In this document: one piece after another, positions 42,336 through 50,596 of the stretch
How positions within the stretch are numbered: the first letter of the stretch is position 1
How the letters are laid out: each line of letters begins with the position of its first letter
NCBI GenBank assembly: GCA_002325375.1
Contig: DCRZ01000002.1
Coordinates: 186,001-250,000 of the forward strand
DNA: 64,000 nucleotides
Origin: Rhodospirillaceae bacterium UBA1479
GTDB lineage: Bacteria; Pseudomonadota; Alphaproteobacteria; Rhodospirillales; Casp-alpha2
Direction of reading: 5' to 3'
Made by a program: the position numbers and the translations under genes
The notes under the pieces: generated by a model
What the model saw: only the letters and a program-made list of their open reading frames with translations
Told to the model about the DNA's origin: nothing
Databases searched by the model: none

Positions 42336-43559
42336 ATGACCAACACGGAAAGCCCCGCCGCGCTGAGCGGCGTCCGCGTCATCGACATCGCCACCTTCAT
42401 CGCCGGGCCCTATGCGGGCACGATCCTGAGCGAGTTCGGGGCCGAGGTCATCAAGGTCGAACAGCCCGACAAGAACGGCCAGGGCGGCGGCGATCCCTGG
42501 CGGCGCTACGGCACCAAGACCGCGCGCGCCGATTCGACCCTGGCCTGGCTGACCGAAGCCCGCAACAAGCAGGCGGTGACCCTCAACCTGCGCGAGGCCG
42601 AGGGCCAGGACCTTCTCAAGAAGCTGGTCGCCGACGCCGACGTGCTGATCGAGAACTTCCGCCCGGGCACCCTGGAACGCTGGGGCCTGGGGCCGGACGT
42701 GCTGTGGGCGATCAATCCCGGATTGGTCATTCTCCGCGTCACCGGCTACGGGCAGACGGGCCCCTACAAGGACCGGCCCGGGTTCGCCCGCATCGGCCAT
42801 GCCGTGGGCGGGCTGACCTACCTGTCCGGCAAGCCCGGGGAAATCCCGGTGACGCCGGGCTCGACCTCGCTCGGCGATTACATGACTGGCATGTACGGCG
42901 CCATCGGCATCATGATGGCCCTGCGCCACCGCGACAATACGGGGGAAGGCCAGGTCATCGACGCGGCCCTTTATGAAAGCGTGTTCCGCGTGCTCGACGA
43001 ATTGGCCCCGGCCTATGCCGCCCAGGGCACGGTGCGCGAGCCCGAGGGTACCGGCACCCTGAACGCCTGCCCGCACGGGCATTTCCCCTGCGGCGACGGC
43101 AAGTTCCTGTCCATCGCCTGCACCACGTCGAAGATGTTCGAGCGCCTGACCCAGGGCATGGGCCGCCCAGATTTGTGGGATCTGTACGGCGATCAGGCGG
43201 AACGCCTGAAGCACCGCGACACGGTGATCGAGGAGGTCACCAACTGGTGCCTGTCCATGACCCGTGAACAGGTCATGGAAAAATGCATCGGCGCGGAGGT
43301 TCCCGCCGGTCCCATCAATTCCATCGCCGACATCTTCGAGGACCCCCACTTCCGCGCCCGCGATCAGCTTGTCACCATCGACGATGCGGAAGTCGGCGAA
43401 GTAACGATCCCCGGCGTGGTGCCCAAGCTCACGAAAACACCGGGCACCATCCGCTCCCTCGGCCAGGGGCTGGGCCAATCCAACGCGGCGGTTTACGGCA
43501 ACCTGCTGGGCCTGTCCGAAGCCGAGCTTGCCGATCTGAAGGCGCGGGGGATTATCTAG
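42336..43559 (+). CDS. Class III CoA-transferase (CaiB/BaiF family)
   Basis: A 407-residue CoA-transferase: LSGVRVIDIATFIAGPYAGTILSEFGAEVIKVEQP at the N-terminus, ENFRPGTLERWGLG, and GSTSLGDYMTGMYGAIG with the conserved aspartate that forms the acyl anhydride. The large C-terminal part has the usual PAGPINSIADIFEDPHFRARD. Members move CoA between dicarboxylic acids such as mesaconate, itaconate or succinate. The ATG lies one base after the hydratase stop, so the three genes form one operon. Confidence 0.9.
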   Translation: MTNTESPAALSGVRVIDIATFIAGPYAGTILSEFGAEVIKVEQPDKNGQGGGDPWRRYGTKTARADSTLAWLTEARNKQAVTLNLREAEGQDLLKKLVADADVLIENFRPGTLERWGLGPDVLWAINPGLVILRVTGYGQTGPYKDRPGFARIGHAVGGLTYLSGKPGEIPVTPGSTSLGDYMTGMYGAIGIMMALRHRDNTGEGQVIDAALYESVFRVLDELAPAYAAQGTVREPEGTGTLNACPHGHFPCGDGKFLSIACTTSKMFERLTQGMGRPDLWDLYGDQAERLKHRDTVIEEVTNWCLSMTREQVMEKCIGAEVPAGPINSIADIFEDPHFRARDQLVTIDDAEVGEVTIPGVVPKLTKTPGTIRSLGQGLGQSNAAVYGNLLGLSEAELADLKARGII

Positions 43560-43562
43560 CAC

Positions 43563-43658
43563 CCCCTCACCCCGACCCTCTCCCCATGGGGAGAGGGAGA
43601 AATGTGCGGCGTGAGTTCCCTCGCCCCCGGTACGGGGGGAGAGGGACAGGGTGAGGGG
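43563..43658. repeat. Nested inverted repeat between convergent genes
   Basis: The outer arms CCCCTCACCC (43563-43572) and GGGTGAGGGG (43649-43658) enclose two hairpins: CCCTCTCCCC-AT-GGGGAGAGGG (43576-43597) and a second one at about 43618-43644 (CCCTCGCCCCC with GGGGGGAGAGGG). This is a known style of dispersed intergenic element in proteobacteria. Here it lies between the convergent CoA-transferase and acdR genes and could act as a two-way terminator. Confidence 0.75.
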
Positions 43659-43666
43659 CCAGAGTG

Positions 43667-44140
43667 CTAAAAATCCAGCGGCGCGTTGTCGATCACTTCC
43701 TTCATGACGAAGAAGGTGCGGGTCTGGCGCACGCCGGGCAGGGCGATCAACTGGTCGCCGTGCAGACGGTTGAAGCCGGCGATGTCGCGGACCCGGATTT
43801 TCAGGAAATAGTCGAAGTCGCCGGCGACCAGATGGCAGTCGAGCACGAAGGGCAGTTTGGCGATGGCGGTCTCGAAGGTGGCGAAGCTTTCCGGCGTCGA
43901 GCGGTCGAGCACCACGCCGACCATGACCAGCGTTCCCCGGTCCACCTGATCGGGCGCCACCGCGGCCCGCACGGATGTGACGACGCCCTTATCGAACAGG
44001 CGTTGGGTGCGGCGGTGACAGGTCGCCGGGCTGACGTTGATCCGCTTCGCCAGATCCGCGTTGGTCAGGCGGCCGTCTTCCTGCAACAGGCGCAGGATGC
44101 GACGGTCTATGCGGTCAATGTCCTTGGTCAATTCTTCCAT
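43667..44140 (-). CDS. acdR: Lrp/AsnC-family regulator, AcdR
   Basis: A 157-residue Lrp-type regulator: an N-terminal winged helix (DRIDRRILRLLQEDGRLTNADLAKRINVSPATCHRRTQRL) and a C-terminal RAM domain (AVAPDQVDRGTLVMVGVVLD, HLVAGDFDYFLKIRVRD). It is divergent from acdS, the standard arrangement of AcdR, which controls ACC deaminase in response to ACC. The 143-base region between them is AT-rich (AATTAAATGATG, TATATATTAATAAAT), unlike the rest of the window, and should hold both promoters. Confidence 0.9.
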   Translation of the reverse strand: MEELTKDIDRIDRRILRLLQEDGRLTNADLAKRINVSPATCHRRTQRLFDKGVVTSVRAAVAPDQVDRGTLVMVGVVLDRSTPESFATFETAIAKLPFVLDCHLVAGDFDYFLKIRVRDIAGFNRLHGDQLIALPGVRQTRTFFVMKEVIDNAPLDF

Positions 44141-44283
44141 TTTTAGCGGTCTTTCTGATTAATTAAATGATGATTTCGAGATTTATACATATATATTAAT
44201 AAATATTTCCCGTCATTAGAGAGCACCTTTCTCATGGGGTAGGTTAGGCTTTTGCCCGGTCAACCGTCCTCAGGAGTTCTCCC
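44141..44283. promoter_or_regulatory. Divergent acdR-acdS control region
   Basis: 143 bases, strikingly AT-rich between about 44155 and 44212, with TTAATTAA-like and TATATATTAATAAAT tracts suited to Lrp binding and DNA bending. AGGAG at its right end serves acdS. No exact operator is claimed. Confidence 0.55.
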
Positions 44284-45297
44284 ATGCTGGAAAAATTCGA
44301 ACGCTACCCCCTGACCTTCGGCCCGACGCCCATCGAGAAGCTGGGCCGCCTGTCGGCGCATCTCGGCGGCGGGGTCGAGATTTACGCCAAGCGCGAGGAC
44401 TGCAATTCGGGCCTCGCCTTCGGCGGCAACAAGGTGCGCAAGCTGGAATACATCGTGCCCGACGCGATCAAGGCGAACGCGGATACCCTGGTCACCATCG
44501 GCGGGGTGCAGTCCAACCACACCCGCCAGGTCGCCGCCGTCGCCGCCAAGATCGGCATGAAATGCCGTTTGGTGCAGGAAAGCTGGGTGCCGTTCCAGGA
44601 CGCCGTCTATGACCGGGTCGGCAACATCCTGATGAGCCGGGTGATGGGGGCCGAGATCGAACTGGTCGACGAGGGCTTCGACATCGGCATCCGCGAAAGT
44701 TGGGAACGGGCGCTGGAAGACGTGAAGGCCAAGGGCGGCAATCCCTATCCCATCCCCGCTGGGGCCTCGGTCCATAAGTACGGCGGCCTGGGGTTCGTCG
44801 GCTTCGCCGAGGAAGTGCGCGCCCAGGAGGCCGACCTGGGCTTCAAGTTCGACTACGTCGTCGTCTGCACGGTGACCGGATCGACCCATGCCGGGATGCT
44901 GGTCGGCTTCGCCAAGGATGGCCGCGCCCACCGGGTCATCGGCATCGACGCCTCGGGCACCCTGGAGCAGACGCGGGCCCAGGTCATGGAGATCGCCCAA
45001 GGCACGGCCGATCTGGTGGAATTGGGCCGCGACATCGCCGACGACGATCTGGTGCTGATCGGCGATTACGCCTATCCGGCCTACGGCGTGCCCTCGGAGG
45101 AGACCAACGACGCCATCCGCCTGGCCGCGCGCATGGAAGGCATGATGACCGACCCCGTCTACGAGGGGAAATCCATGCAGGGCATGATCGACCTGATCCG
45201 CAAGGGCTATTTCCCCGCCGGGTCCAAGGTGCTGTACGCGCACCTGGGCGGCGTGCCGGCGATCAACGGCTACAGCTACATCTACCGCAACGGCTGA
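44284..45297 (+). CDS. acdS: 1-aminocyclopropane-1-carboxylate deaminase
   Basis: A 337-residue PLP enzyme that breaks ACC, the ethylene precursor of plants, into 2-oxobutyrate and ammonia. The sequence follows known AcdS from end to end: [30 protein letters not shown] with PLP Lys50, [37 protein letters not shown] and [11 protein letters not shown]. Glu294 and Leu321 correspond to the Glu and Leu that separate ACC deaminases from D-cysteine desulfhydrases, so true deaminase activity is likely. Strong AGGAG site. Divergent acdR supports it. Confidence 0.95.
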   Translation: MLEKFERYPLTFGPTPIEKLGRLSAHLGGGVEIYAKREDCNSGLAFGGNKVRKLEYIVPDAIKANADTLVTIGGVQSNHTRQVAAVAAKIGMKCRLVQESWVPFQDAVYDRVGNILMSRVMGAEIELVDEGFDIGIRESWERALEDVKAKGGNPYPIPAGASVHKYGGLGFVGFAEEVRAQEADLGFKFDYVVVCTVTGSTHAGMLVGFAKDGRAHRVIGIDASGTLEQTRAQVMEIAQGTADLVELGRDIADDDLVLIGDYAYPAYGVPSEETNDAIRLAARMEGMMTDPVYEGKSMQGMIDLIRKGYFPAGSKVLYAHLGGVPAINGYSYIYRNG

Positions 45298-45384
45298 TCC
45301 GCGCCGATCCCCGTTGCCGCGGGCGTAAATTTCGGCGACAGTTTTCCCTGCCGTATCCTGCGGTTTCTTTGGGGGAAGACGGCC

Positions 45385-46023
45385 ATGTTCACGATGTATT
45401 ACGCGCCGGATACCTGTGCCTTGGCGACCCTGATCGCGTTCAAGGACGCCGGCCTCACGGCGGGGGCGGACTATACGCTGCGCCGGGTCGATTTTTCCCG
45501 ATTGGAGCAACGCTCGCCCGAGTACCTGAAGGTCAATCCCAAGGGCCGGGTGCCGGCGCTTGTCACGCCGCGGGGCGTCCTCACGGAAACCCCGGCCATG
45601 CTGGCCTTCGTCGCGCAAAGCGTCCCGGCGGCCGGCGTTGCGCCCCTGGACGATCCCTTCGCCTTCGCCGAATTGCAGGCATTCAACAGCTTCATCTGCG
45701 CGACCCTGCACGTCGCCCATGCCCACCGCATGCGCGGCCACCGCTGGGTCGACGAAAACGACCGGGCGGCGATCAAGGCCATGCAGGACAAGGTGCCGGA
45801 ATCGGTCGGCGCCTGCTACGACCTGATCGAGACGGGCATGCTCAAGGGCCCCTGGGTGATGGGCGACGCCTATACGGTCGCCGACCCCTACCTGTTCACC
45901 CTGGCGCAATGGCTGGAGGAGGACGGCGTCGATCCCGCCCGCATTCCCAAGGTCATGGACCACCGCGCCCGCATGGCGGTGCTGGCCAACGTGAAAGCGG
46001 CGGTCGCGGAAGAATACGCCTGA
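45385..46023 (+). CDS. Glutathione S-transferase family protein
   Basis: A 212-residue GST. The N-terminal thioredoxin-like domain begins MFTMYYAPDTCALATLIAFKDAG, as in beta-class bacterial GSTs, with the glutathione-binding NPKGRVPAL and LTETPAMLAFV. The C-terminal helical domain has VMGDAYTVADPYLF. It conjugates or transfers glutathione to an electrophile; substrate unknown. GGGGGAAGAC precedes the ATG. Convergent with the ion-channel gene. Confidence 0.9.
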   Translation: MFTMYYAPDTCALATLIAFKDAGLTAGADYTLRRVDFSRLEQRSPEYLKVNPKGRVPALVTPRGVLTETPAMLAFVAQSVPAAGVAPLDDPFAFAELQAFNSFICATLHVAHAHRMRGHRWVDENDRAAIKAMQDKVPESVGACYDLIETGMLKGPWVMGDAYTVADPYLFTLAQWLEEDGVDPARIPKVMDHRARMAVLANVKAAVAEEYA

Positions 46024-46032
46024 TATTCTGGC

Positions 46033-46869
46033 CTAGGGCCGGTCGCGGTCGGCCAGGGCCGTGACCTTGGCCTCGATGCGGTCGACCTGGGCGGCGAGGC
46101 GGCGGATGATCTCGTCCTGTTCGGCCTGATGCTGTTCCGCGTCCACGGCCGCCGCGTCGTGCATGGAATTGACGATGATCGCGATGAACAGGTTAAGGAC
46201 GGCGAAGGTGACGATCAGGATGAAGGGCACGAAGAACGCCCAGGCGAAGGGGTGGACCTCCATCACCGGGCGGACGATGCCCATGGACCAGGATTCCAGG
46301 GTCATGATCTGGAACAGGGAATAGGCCGATTCCCCGATGGTGCCGAACCAGGCCGGGAAATCGCCGCCGAACAGCTTGGTCGCCATCACGGCGGCGATAT
46401 AGAACACCAGACACAGCAGGGCGAGGACCGAGCTCATGCCCGGCACGGCCTCCAGCAAGGCCTGGATCACCACCCGCATCTTGGGCACGGCGGAAACCAG
46501 GCGCAGCGCCCGCAGCACGCGGAGTGCCCGCAGCACGGTCATGCCCTCGGTCACCGGCATCAAGGATATGCCGACGATCACGAAGTCGAAGATATTCCAG
46601 GCACTGCGGAAAAACCCAAGCCGATAGACCACGAGCTTGATCGAAAGTTCGGCAACGAAAATGGCGACCGCGATGTGGTCGAGCAGGCGCAGGACATCCC
46701 CGGCGGCGGCCATCGCCGTGGGCGAGGTTTCCAGGCCAAGCACGATGGCATTGAAGATGATGACGGCGATGATCACGCGGCGGGTCGCCTCGGCCTCGAT
46801 AAAGGCCTGCAGGCGGCCCAGGACGCCCGCCGGGCGCTGGTCCAGGGTATCGGTCGATGCGTCGGACAT
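46033..46869 (-). CDS. Voltage-gated sodium channel of the BacNav family
   Basis: A 278-residue six-helix channel subunit that should form a tetramer in the inner membrane. S1 to S3 lie at about 32-105. S4 is VLRALRVLRALRLVSAVPK with arginines at every third position (114, 117, 120, 123). S5, the pore helix and S6 follow. The selectivity filter TLESWSM (190-196) matches the one I recall for NavAb from Arcobacter. The C-terminus has a predicted coiled coil (about 245-275, EQHQAEQDEIIRRLAAQVDRIE), as expected for BacNav tetramers. Such channels in bacteria are linked to motility and pH responses. Confidence 0.93.
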   Translation of the reverse strand: MSDASTDTLDQRPAGVLGRLQAFIEAEATRRVIIAVIIFNAIVLGLETSPTAMAAAGDVLRLLDHIAVAIFVAELSIKLVVYRLGFFRSAWNIFDFVIVGISLMPVTEGMTVLRALRVLRALRLVSAVPKMRVVIQALLEAVPGMSSVLALLCLVFYIAAVMATKLFGGDFPAWFGTIGESAYSLFQIMTLESWSMGIVRPVMEVHPFAWAFFVPFILIVTFAVLNLFIAIIVNSMHDAAAVDAEQHQAEQDEIIRRLAAQVDRIEAKVTALADRDRP

Positions 46870-47032
46870 ATGTGGGCGTCGCCTTGGAATATCGTTGATG
46901 GGAGTAGGCGGCCCCCTTTGCGGCGGCCGCGCCCAAGATAGGATCGGCGCGTATTTCCTTCAAGCGGCCATCAACGCCTGTGCCGACGATGGCGCGAAAC
47001 GGGTCGCTTCTCCTTGCGGGGAAGCCGTGCCA

Positions 47033-47042
47033 TTGTATACAA
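47033..47042. promoter_or_regulatory. GntR-type operator before the cupin gene
   Basis: TTGTATACAA, a perfect 10-bp palindrome with flanking A residues, lies 40 bases before the cupin ATG. It matches the box before tcuA and resembles those before the GntR gene at 35420. Confidence 0.6.
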
Positions 47043-47082
47043 AACGTCCACCAGAAAACCGCCAATAAAGGGAGGCTTCCAA

Positions 47083-47496
47083 ATGGAACCCAAAATCATC
47101 CGCGCCGGCGACCGGCAAACCAAGATCGCCCCGGCCCATAACTTCGTCGGCCAGGTCCTGCATGAAAGCGTATTCGCCGAGGAAGCGCCGTCGCGGCTGC
47201 GTGTGTCGCGCGTCACCTTCACGCCCGGCGGGCGTACCAACTGGCACACCCATGCGGTGGGACAGATTTTGTACGTGCTGTCGGGGTCGGGCCGTTATCA
47301 GCTGGAAGGCCAGCCGGTCGAGGAAATCAACGCCGGCGACACGGTCGTCATTCCGCCCAATGCCCGCCACTGGCATGGCGCCGCACCCGACAGCATGATG
47401 TGCCACCTCGCCCTGTCGGAAGCGGACGATCAGGGCAATGGCGCGACCTGGCTGGAGCCGGTCGACGATAAGGACTTCATGCAGGAGCCGGCGTAA
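47083..47496 (+). CDS. Single-domain cupin protein
   Basis: A 137-residue cupin. Motif 1: GGRTNWHTHAVGQILYVLSGSGRYQLEG with His55, His57 and Gln61 as metal ligands; motif 2: AGDTVVIPPNARHWHGA with His96 or His98. This resembles the carboxymuconolactone-decarboxylase-associated cupins (YP_-type, QdoI-like small cupins); enzyme activity is unknown. The ATG at 47083 has GGGAGG upstream; the frame extending further upstream would run across the operator and is rejected. Confidence 0.88.
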   Translation: MEPKIIRAGDRQTKIAPAHNFVGQVLHESVFAEEAPSRLRVSRVTFTPGGRTNWHTHAVGQILYVLSGSGRYQLEGQPVEEINAGDTVVIPPNARHWHGAAPDSMMCHLALSEADDQGNGATWLEPVDDKDFMQEPA

Positions 47497-47527
47497 CCAC
47501 GCAGGTCGCATGCAAAGAGTTGCGTTC

Positions 47528-47554
47528 CGAACGGGCCCCCTGTGGGCCCGTTCG
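47528..47554. terminator. Hairpin between cupin and lytic transglycosylase genes
   Basis: An 11-bp perfect stem (CGAACGGGCCC with GGGCCCGTTCG) around a CCTGT loop, between two convergent stops. No T-run follows on either strand, so termination would be inefficient or factor-assisted. Confidence 0.5.
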
Positions 47555-47556
47555 TG

Positions 47557-48528
47557 TTAGCGCTCGACCGTGATCTGCGGCGTATCGCCGACCAGCTTGC
47601 CGGTTCGCCGCCAACGGTCAAGCTGGTCGCGGCGCTTCTCGGCGAAGGTGAAGTCACGGGTGGCGCGATCCAGGTCGCGCATCTTTTCCGCGCGCCGCAC
47701 TTCCATCTCGGCGATTCGTTGGGCGACCACGGCCTCCAGGTGCACGCCGCGGCGTTTCTGATAACGCCAGTCGTCGAGGTCGGAGCGTCGCCGGTCGGTG
47801 TCGCCCAATGCCCGCATGTCCAGACGTTCGTTGCGGCGCTTTTCCTTGAGCAGGCCGTTCAGCCGCGCCGTGCGGCCGGTGTCGACGGCAACCAGGGTGG
47901 TTTCGTGGGATTCGTCCCCGTCCGTCCCGGCGTCCTTCTTGGCCTGGCGGGGCGCGTCGTCGCCCCGGTTCAGGCGGTTCCAATAGCTCAGCACCTTGAT
48001 GCGGTAGGGGCGGAAGTTTTCCGGCGTTTGGGAATGGTATTGGCCGGCCGCGGTCAGCCAGTTGCGGGTGTCGTCATATTTGGCCTTCAGGAACTTGGCC
48101 GCATAGGCTGCGTTGGCGGCGGGGTCGAAGGCGTGGTCCAGGGTCTCAAACGCGTTCCAGTGGTAATGCATGTTGATCTGCATGCAGCCGACGTCGATGT
48201 TGCGCACGCCGTGGCTCAGCAAAATCTCGACCTCGGCGCGGGCTTCGGCCTCGGTCGCGAAATAGCGGCCCTTGCCCTGAGACGTCACGGTCCAGGGCCA
48301 GGCAAAATTTTCCCCGCTTTCCTTATCGAAACGGCCCGACTCCGTCAGCGCGATGGCGGCCAGCAGGTTGGCCGGAATGCCCTCGCGCCGTTCCACGGCG
48401 CGCGCCGCCTGGAGGCAGACTTCGTCTGTATTTTCAGATGCTTGTCCGCGCGCGGCCAAGGCATCCGGGGCCCATCCAAGACCCCCGGCTACAAGCCAGC
48501 AAAGGAACAAGCGCGTTTGCCACGCCAT
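47557..48528 (-). CDS. Exported lytic transglycosylase (SLT domain)
   Basis: A 323-residue periplasmic peptidoglycan lyase. The signal peptide runs to about 25 (PDALAARG). The SLT domain 36-180 has AIALTESGRF with catalytic Glu63, the GCMQINMHYHW block and KFLKAKYDDTRNWLTAAGQYHS. The C-terminal 130 residues are charged and helical (DRRRSDLDDWRYQKRRGVH, coiled-coil-like), which is unusual for this family and may mediate an interaction. GGGAG precedes the ATG. Confidence 0.88.
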   Translation of the reverse strand: MAWQTRLFLCWLVAGGLGWAPDALAARGQASENTDEVCLQAARAVERREGIPANLLAAIALTESGRFDKESGENFAWPWTVTSQGKGRYFATEAEARAEVEILLSHGVRNIDVGCMQINMHYHWNAFETLDHAFDPAANAAYAAKFLKAKYDDTRNWLTAAGQYHSQTPENFRPYRIKVLSYWNRLNRGDDAPRQAKKDAGTDGDESHETTLVAVDTGRTARLNGLLKEKRRNERLDMRALGDTDRRRSDLDDWRYQKRRGVHLEAVVAQRIAEMEVRRAEKMRDLDRATRDFTFAEKRRDQLDRWRRTGKLVGDTPQITVER

Positions 48529-48690
48529 GATTATTCTCCCGTTCTAGGCCAAGGCGTCGCAAGGGGCGTGCCAGGAACGGGTAAAAAATTTTCCTGTAAA
48601 AACAATATGTTATAAGGGCGCGGCGCGCCGCTTGGGCGGCGGCATTTGCCGGGGGCGAAAAAAATGCCGGGGGCGGTATTTTTTTGTTTG

Positions 48691-48717
48691 CACCTGCGAA
48701 CAAAGCCACGTATATAT
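48691..48717 (+). promoter_or_regulatory. Candidate promoter of the sRNA
   Basis: A TTGCAC element and a TATATT-type -10 (overlapping TATATATT) about 17-19 bases apart, ending shortly before the first hairpin of the predicted RNA. The -35 matches poorly, the -10 well. Confidence 0.4.
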
Positions 48718-48721
48718 TGCA

Positions 48722-48831
48722 TCGCAGCATGCGGGAGACGGATCCTCCCAGACGGTCTTCCGCACCTGCCTTTACTTGGATGTTTCCTCCCAACGACTCG
48801 GGCCGTGTCTCTGACACGGCCCTTTTTTTTG
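48722..48831 (+). ncRNA. Probable trans-acting sRNA with two CCUCCC anti-Shine-Dalgarno motifs
   Basis: About 110 nucleotides in a gene-free stretch, 5' end estimated. Hairpin 1 is a 9-bp stem (GCGGGAGAC, 48731-48739, with GTCTTCCGC, 48755-48763) with a 15-base loop showing UCCUCCC (48743-48749). A single-stranded region carries a second CCUCCC (48786-48791). Then comes a perfect 10-bp terminator stem (48800-48809 with 48813-48822) followed by nine U. Exposed CCUCC motifs of this kind are the hallmark of anti-Shine-Dalgarno sRNAs of alphaproteobacteria (alpha-r14/CcsR-like). Family assignment is from structure only. Confidence 0.7.
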
Positions 48832-48879
48832 CCTGCGTCGATTGCCCATTAATGAGAAAGTACTAACAAAGTCGGGGAC

Positions 48880-49419
48880 TTAGTCTTCCGGCAAGGAATC
48901 TCCGCCGTCGCCGAGCGCCAGTTGCATGGTCACCGAGTCGAGCCATCGCCCGAACTTGAATCCGATGTTGCGGGTGACCCCGACCTCGCGGAAGCCCATT
49001 TTGCGGTGCAAACTAATCGAGCCCGCATTTCCGGAATCGCCGATCACCGCGATCATCTGCCGATAGCCTTCGGCGGTGCAGCGCCGGATCAGTTCCGCCA
49101 GCAGTTTCTGCCCGACGCCGCGGCGATGGGCGTCCTCGGCGACATAGACCGAATCCTCCACCGTATAGCGATAGGCCCGGCGCGGCCGGTAGGCCCCGGC
49201 ATAGGCGTATCCCAGCACCCGCCCGGCGTCCTCGGCCAGGATATAGGGGTATCCGGCGTCGACCACGGCGGCGCGGCGGCGGATCATCTCGGCGACGTCG
49301 GGCGGATCGTATTCGAAGCTGCCGCCGCCGGTCGCCACATGATGGGCGTAGATGTCGCGGATCGCGGCCATGTCGGCCTCGGTGGCGTCGCGGACTTGGA
49401 TGGTGTCGGATGTGCTCAT
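48880..49419 (-). CDS. GNAT-family acetyltransferase, phosphinothricin acetyltransferase-like
   Basis: A 179-residue GNAT enzyme close to the Pat/Bar group: IRDIYAHHVATGGGSFEYDPPDVAEM, YAYAGAYRPRRAYRYTVEDSVYV, acetyl-CoA loop HRRGVGQKLL, and the end SLHRKMGFREVGVTRNIGFKFGRWLDSVTMQ. It acetylates a free amino group, in this group often methionine sulfoximine or phosphinothricin-like amino acids. Its gene is followed upstream on the same strand by the N-formylglutamate amidohydrolase gene, separated by about 20 bases. Confidence 0.9.
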   Translation of the reverse strand: MSTSDTIQVRDATEADMAAIRDIYAHHVATGGGSFEYDPPDVAEMIRRRAAVVDAGYPYILAEDAGRVLGYAYAGAYRPRRAYRYTVEDSVYVAEDAHRRGVGQKLLAELIRRCTAEGYRQMIAVIGDSGNAGSISLHRKMGFREVGVTRNIGFKFGRWLDSVTMQLALGDGGDSLPED

Positions 49420-49442
49420 CGCGGTGTTGTTCCTGGGCGGGC

Positions 49443-50387
49443 TTATTCAGCCGCTTCCGGCAGGACCAGCCGCCGCGCCCCGGCGCAAAGCTGCGCCATG
49501 AAATCGTCGAGCCGGGTGGTGATCCCGGCCATTTCCGGCTTGGGCGCGATGGCGGCCTCGTCCAGGTAAAGGGCGCGGTTGAGTTCGATCTGCAGGACGT
49601 GAACGCCCGCCCGGGGCCGGCCGTAGTGGCGGGTGGTATAGCCGCCGGCATAGGGCCGGTTGCGGGTCACGGAAAAGCCCAGTTCCCTGAGCAACCGTTC
49701 CGCCAGGGCCGTCATCGCCGGTGCGGCGGCGGTGCCGTGGCAATCGCCCAAAATGATGTCGCCCAGGGGATGGTCGTTGCGGGTGCCGGTCACGTTGGAC
49801 GGCATGGAATGGCAATCGACCAGAAGACAGCCGCCGAAGGCCTGGCGGGTGTCGTCGATCAGGCCCATGAGCGCCCTGTGATAGGGGCGGTGGGTGTCTT
49901 CGATACGCCGGCGGGCCTCGGCGAAGGTCAGGGGATGGCCGTAGATTTCCTCGCCGTTGGCGACCACGCGGGCGATGGTGCCAAGCCCCGCCGCGATGCG
50001 TGGCGAGCGGGTCACCACATAGTCTGGCAGGGCGCCTGAGAACATGCGGGGGTCGAGCTCGTAAGCCTCGCGGTTGGCGTCCACATAGGCGCGCGGGAAA
50101 TTGGCGCGAATCAGGGGCGCGCCGAAATCCGGGGCGCGGCGGAACAATTGGTCGACGAAGGCGTCTTCCGAGCGGCGCAGCGCCGTCGCGTCCAAACAGG
50201 ATTGTTCGACGAAGTCGGGGGTGTAATTGCGGCCCGAATGGGGGGAGGCGAACACCACGGGGGCGGTCTGCGCGTTGGGGCGGAAAATGTCGATGGGCCG
50301 GGCCGGGGTTTGGGGCCCGGCCGAGGCGGCGGACGATGTATCGCCCGCGCCGTCTTCGTTTTGGCCTGCGTCCCGGCCTTTATCCAT
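49443..50387 (-). CDS. N-formylglutamate amidohydrolase family protein
   Basis: A protein of about 314 residues. FGase motifs: PVVFASPHSGRNYTPDF with a metal-binding His, RANFPRAYVDANREAYELDP, LVDCHSMPS, GDCHGTAAAP, and HVLQIELNRALYLDE. The family removes formate from N-formyl-L-glutamate in histidine breakdown, but many members away from hut genes have other amide substrates; no hut gene is near. The N-terminal 25 residues are low-complexity. Start taken at ATG 50387; an upstream GTG (50417) or ATG (50456) is possible. Confidence 0.82.
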   Translation of the reverse strand: MDKGRDAGQNEDGAGDTSSAASAGPQTPARPIDIFRPNAQTAPVVFASPHSGRNYTPDFVEQSCLDATALRRSEDAFVDQLFRRAPDFGAPLIRANFPRAYVDANREAYELDPRMFSGALPDYVVTRSPRIAAGLGTIARVVANGEEIYGHPLTFAEARRRIEDTHRPYHRALMGLIDDTRQAFGGCLLVDCHSMPSNVTGTRNDHPLGDIILGDCHGTAAAPAMTALAERLLRELGFSVTRNRPYAGGYTTRHYGRPRAGVHVLQIELNRALYLDEAAIAPKPEMAGITTRLDDFMAQLCAGARRLVLPEAAE

Positions 50388-50596
50388 GTAATCGCGCCCC
50401 GTCGGCTGCTTCGACACACCCCATAATTTGTTAGCCTCCCGGCGCGGGGGGCGCAATGGTTTCTTGCGGTTGACGGCCTTGGGGCAGGTGGCGCCCGGGG
50501 ATCGTCACAAAGCCCGACCGCGGGCCTTGCCAAGCGGGGTCGAAGGCATTAAAACCCCCTTCTCTTGGCCGCCCCGATACGGGGCGGGGCCGGGAC

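Noticed and set aside
43563..43658. CRISPR-like or mobile-element reading of the nested GC repeats
   Set aside because: There is a single nested inverted repeat with no spacer-repeat periodicity and no transposase; it fits a dispersed intergenic element.
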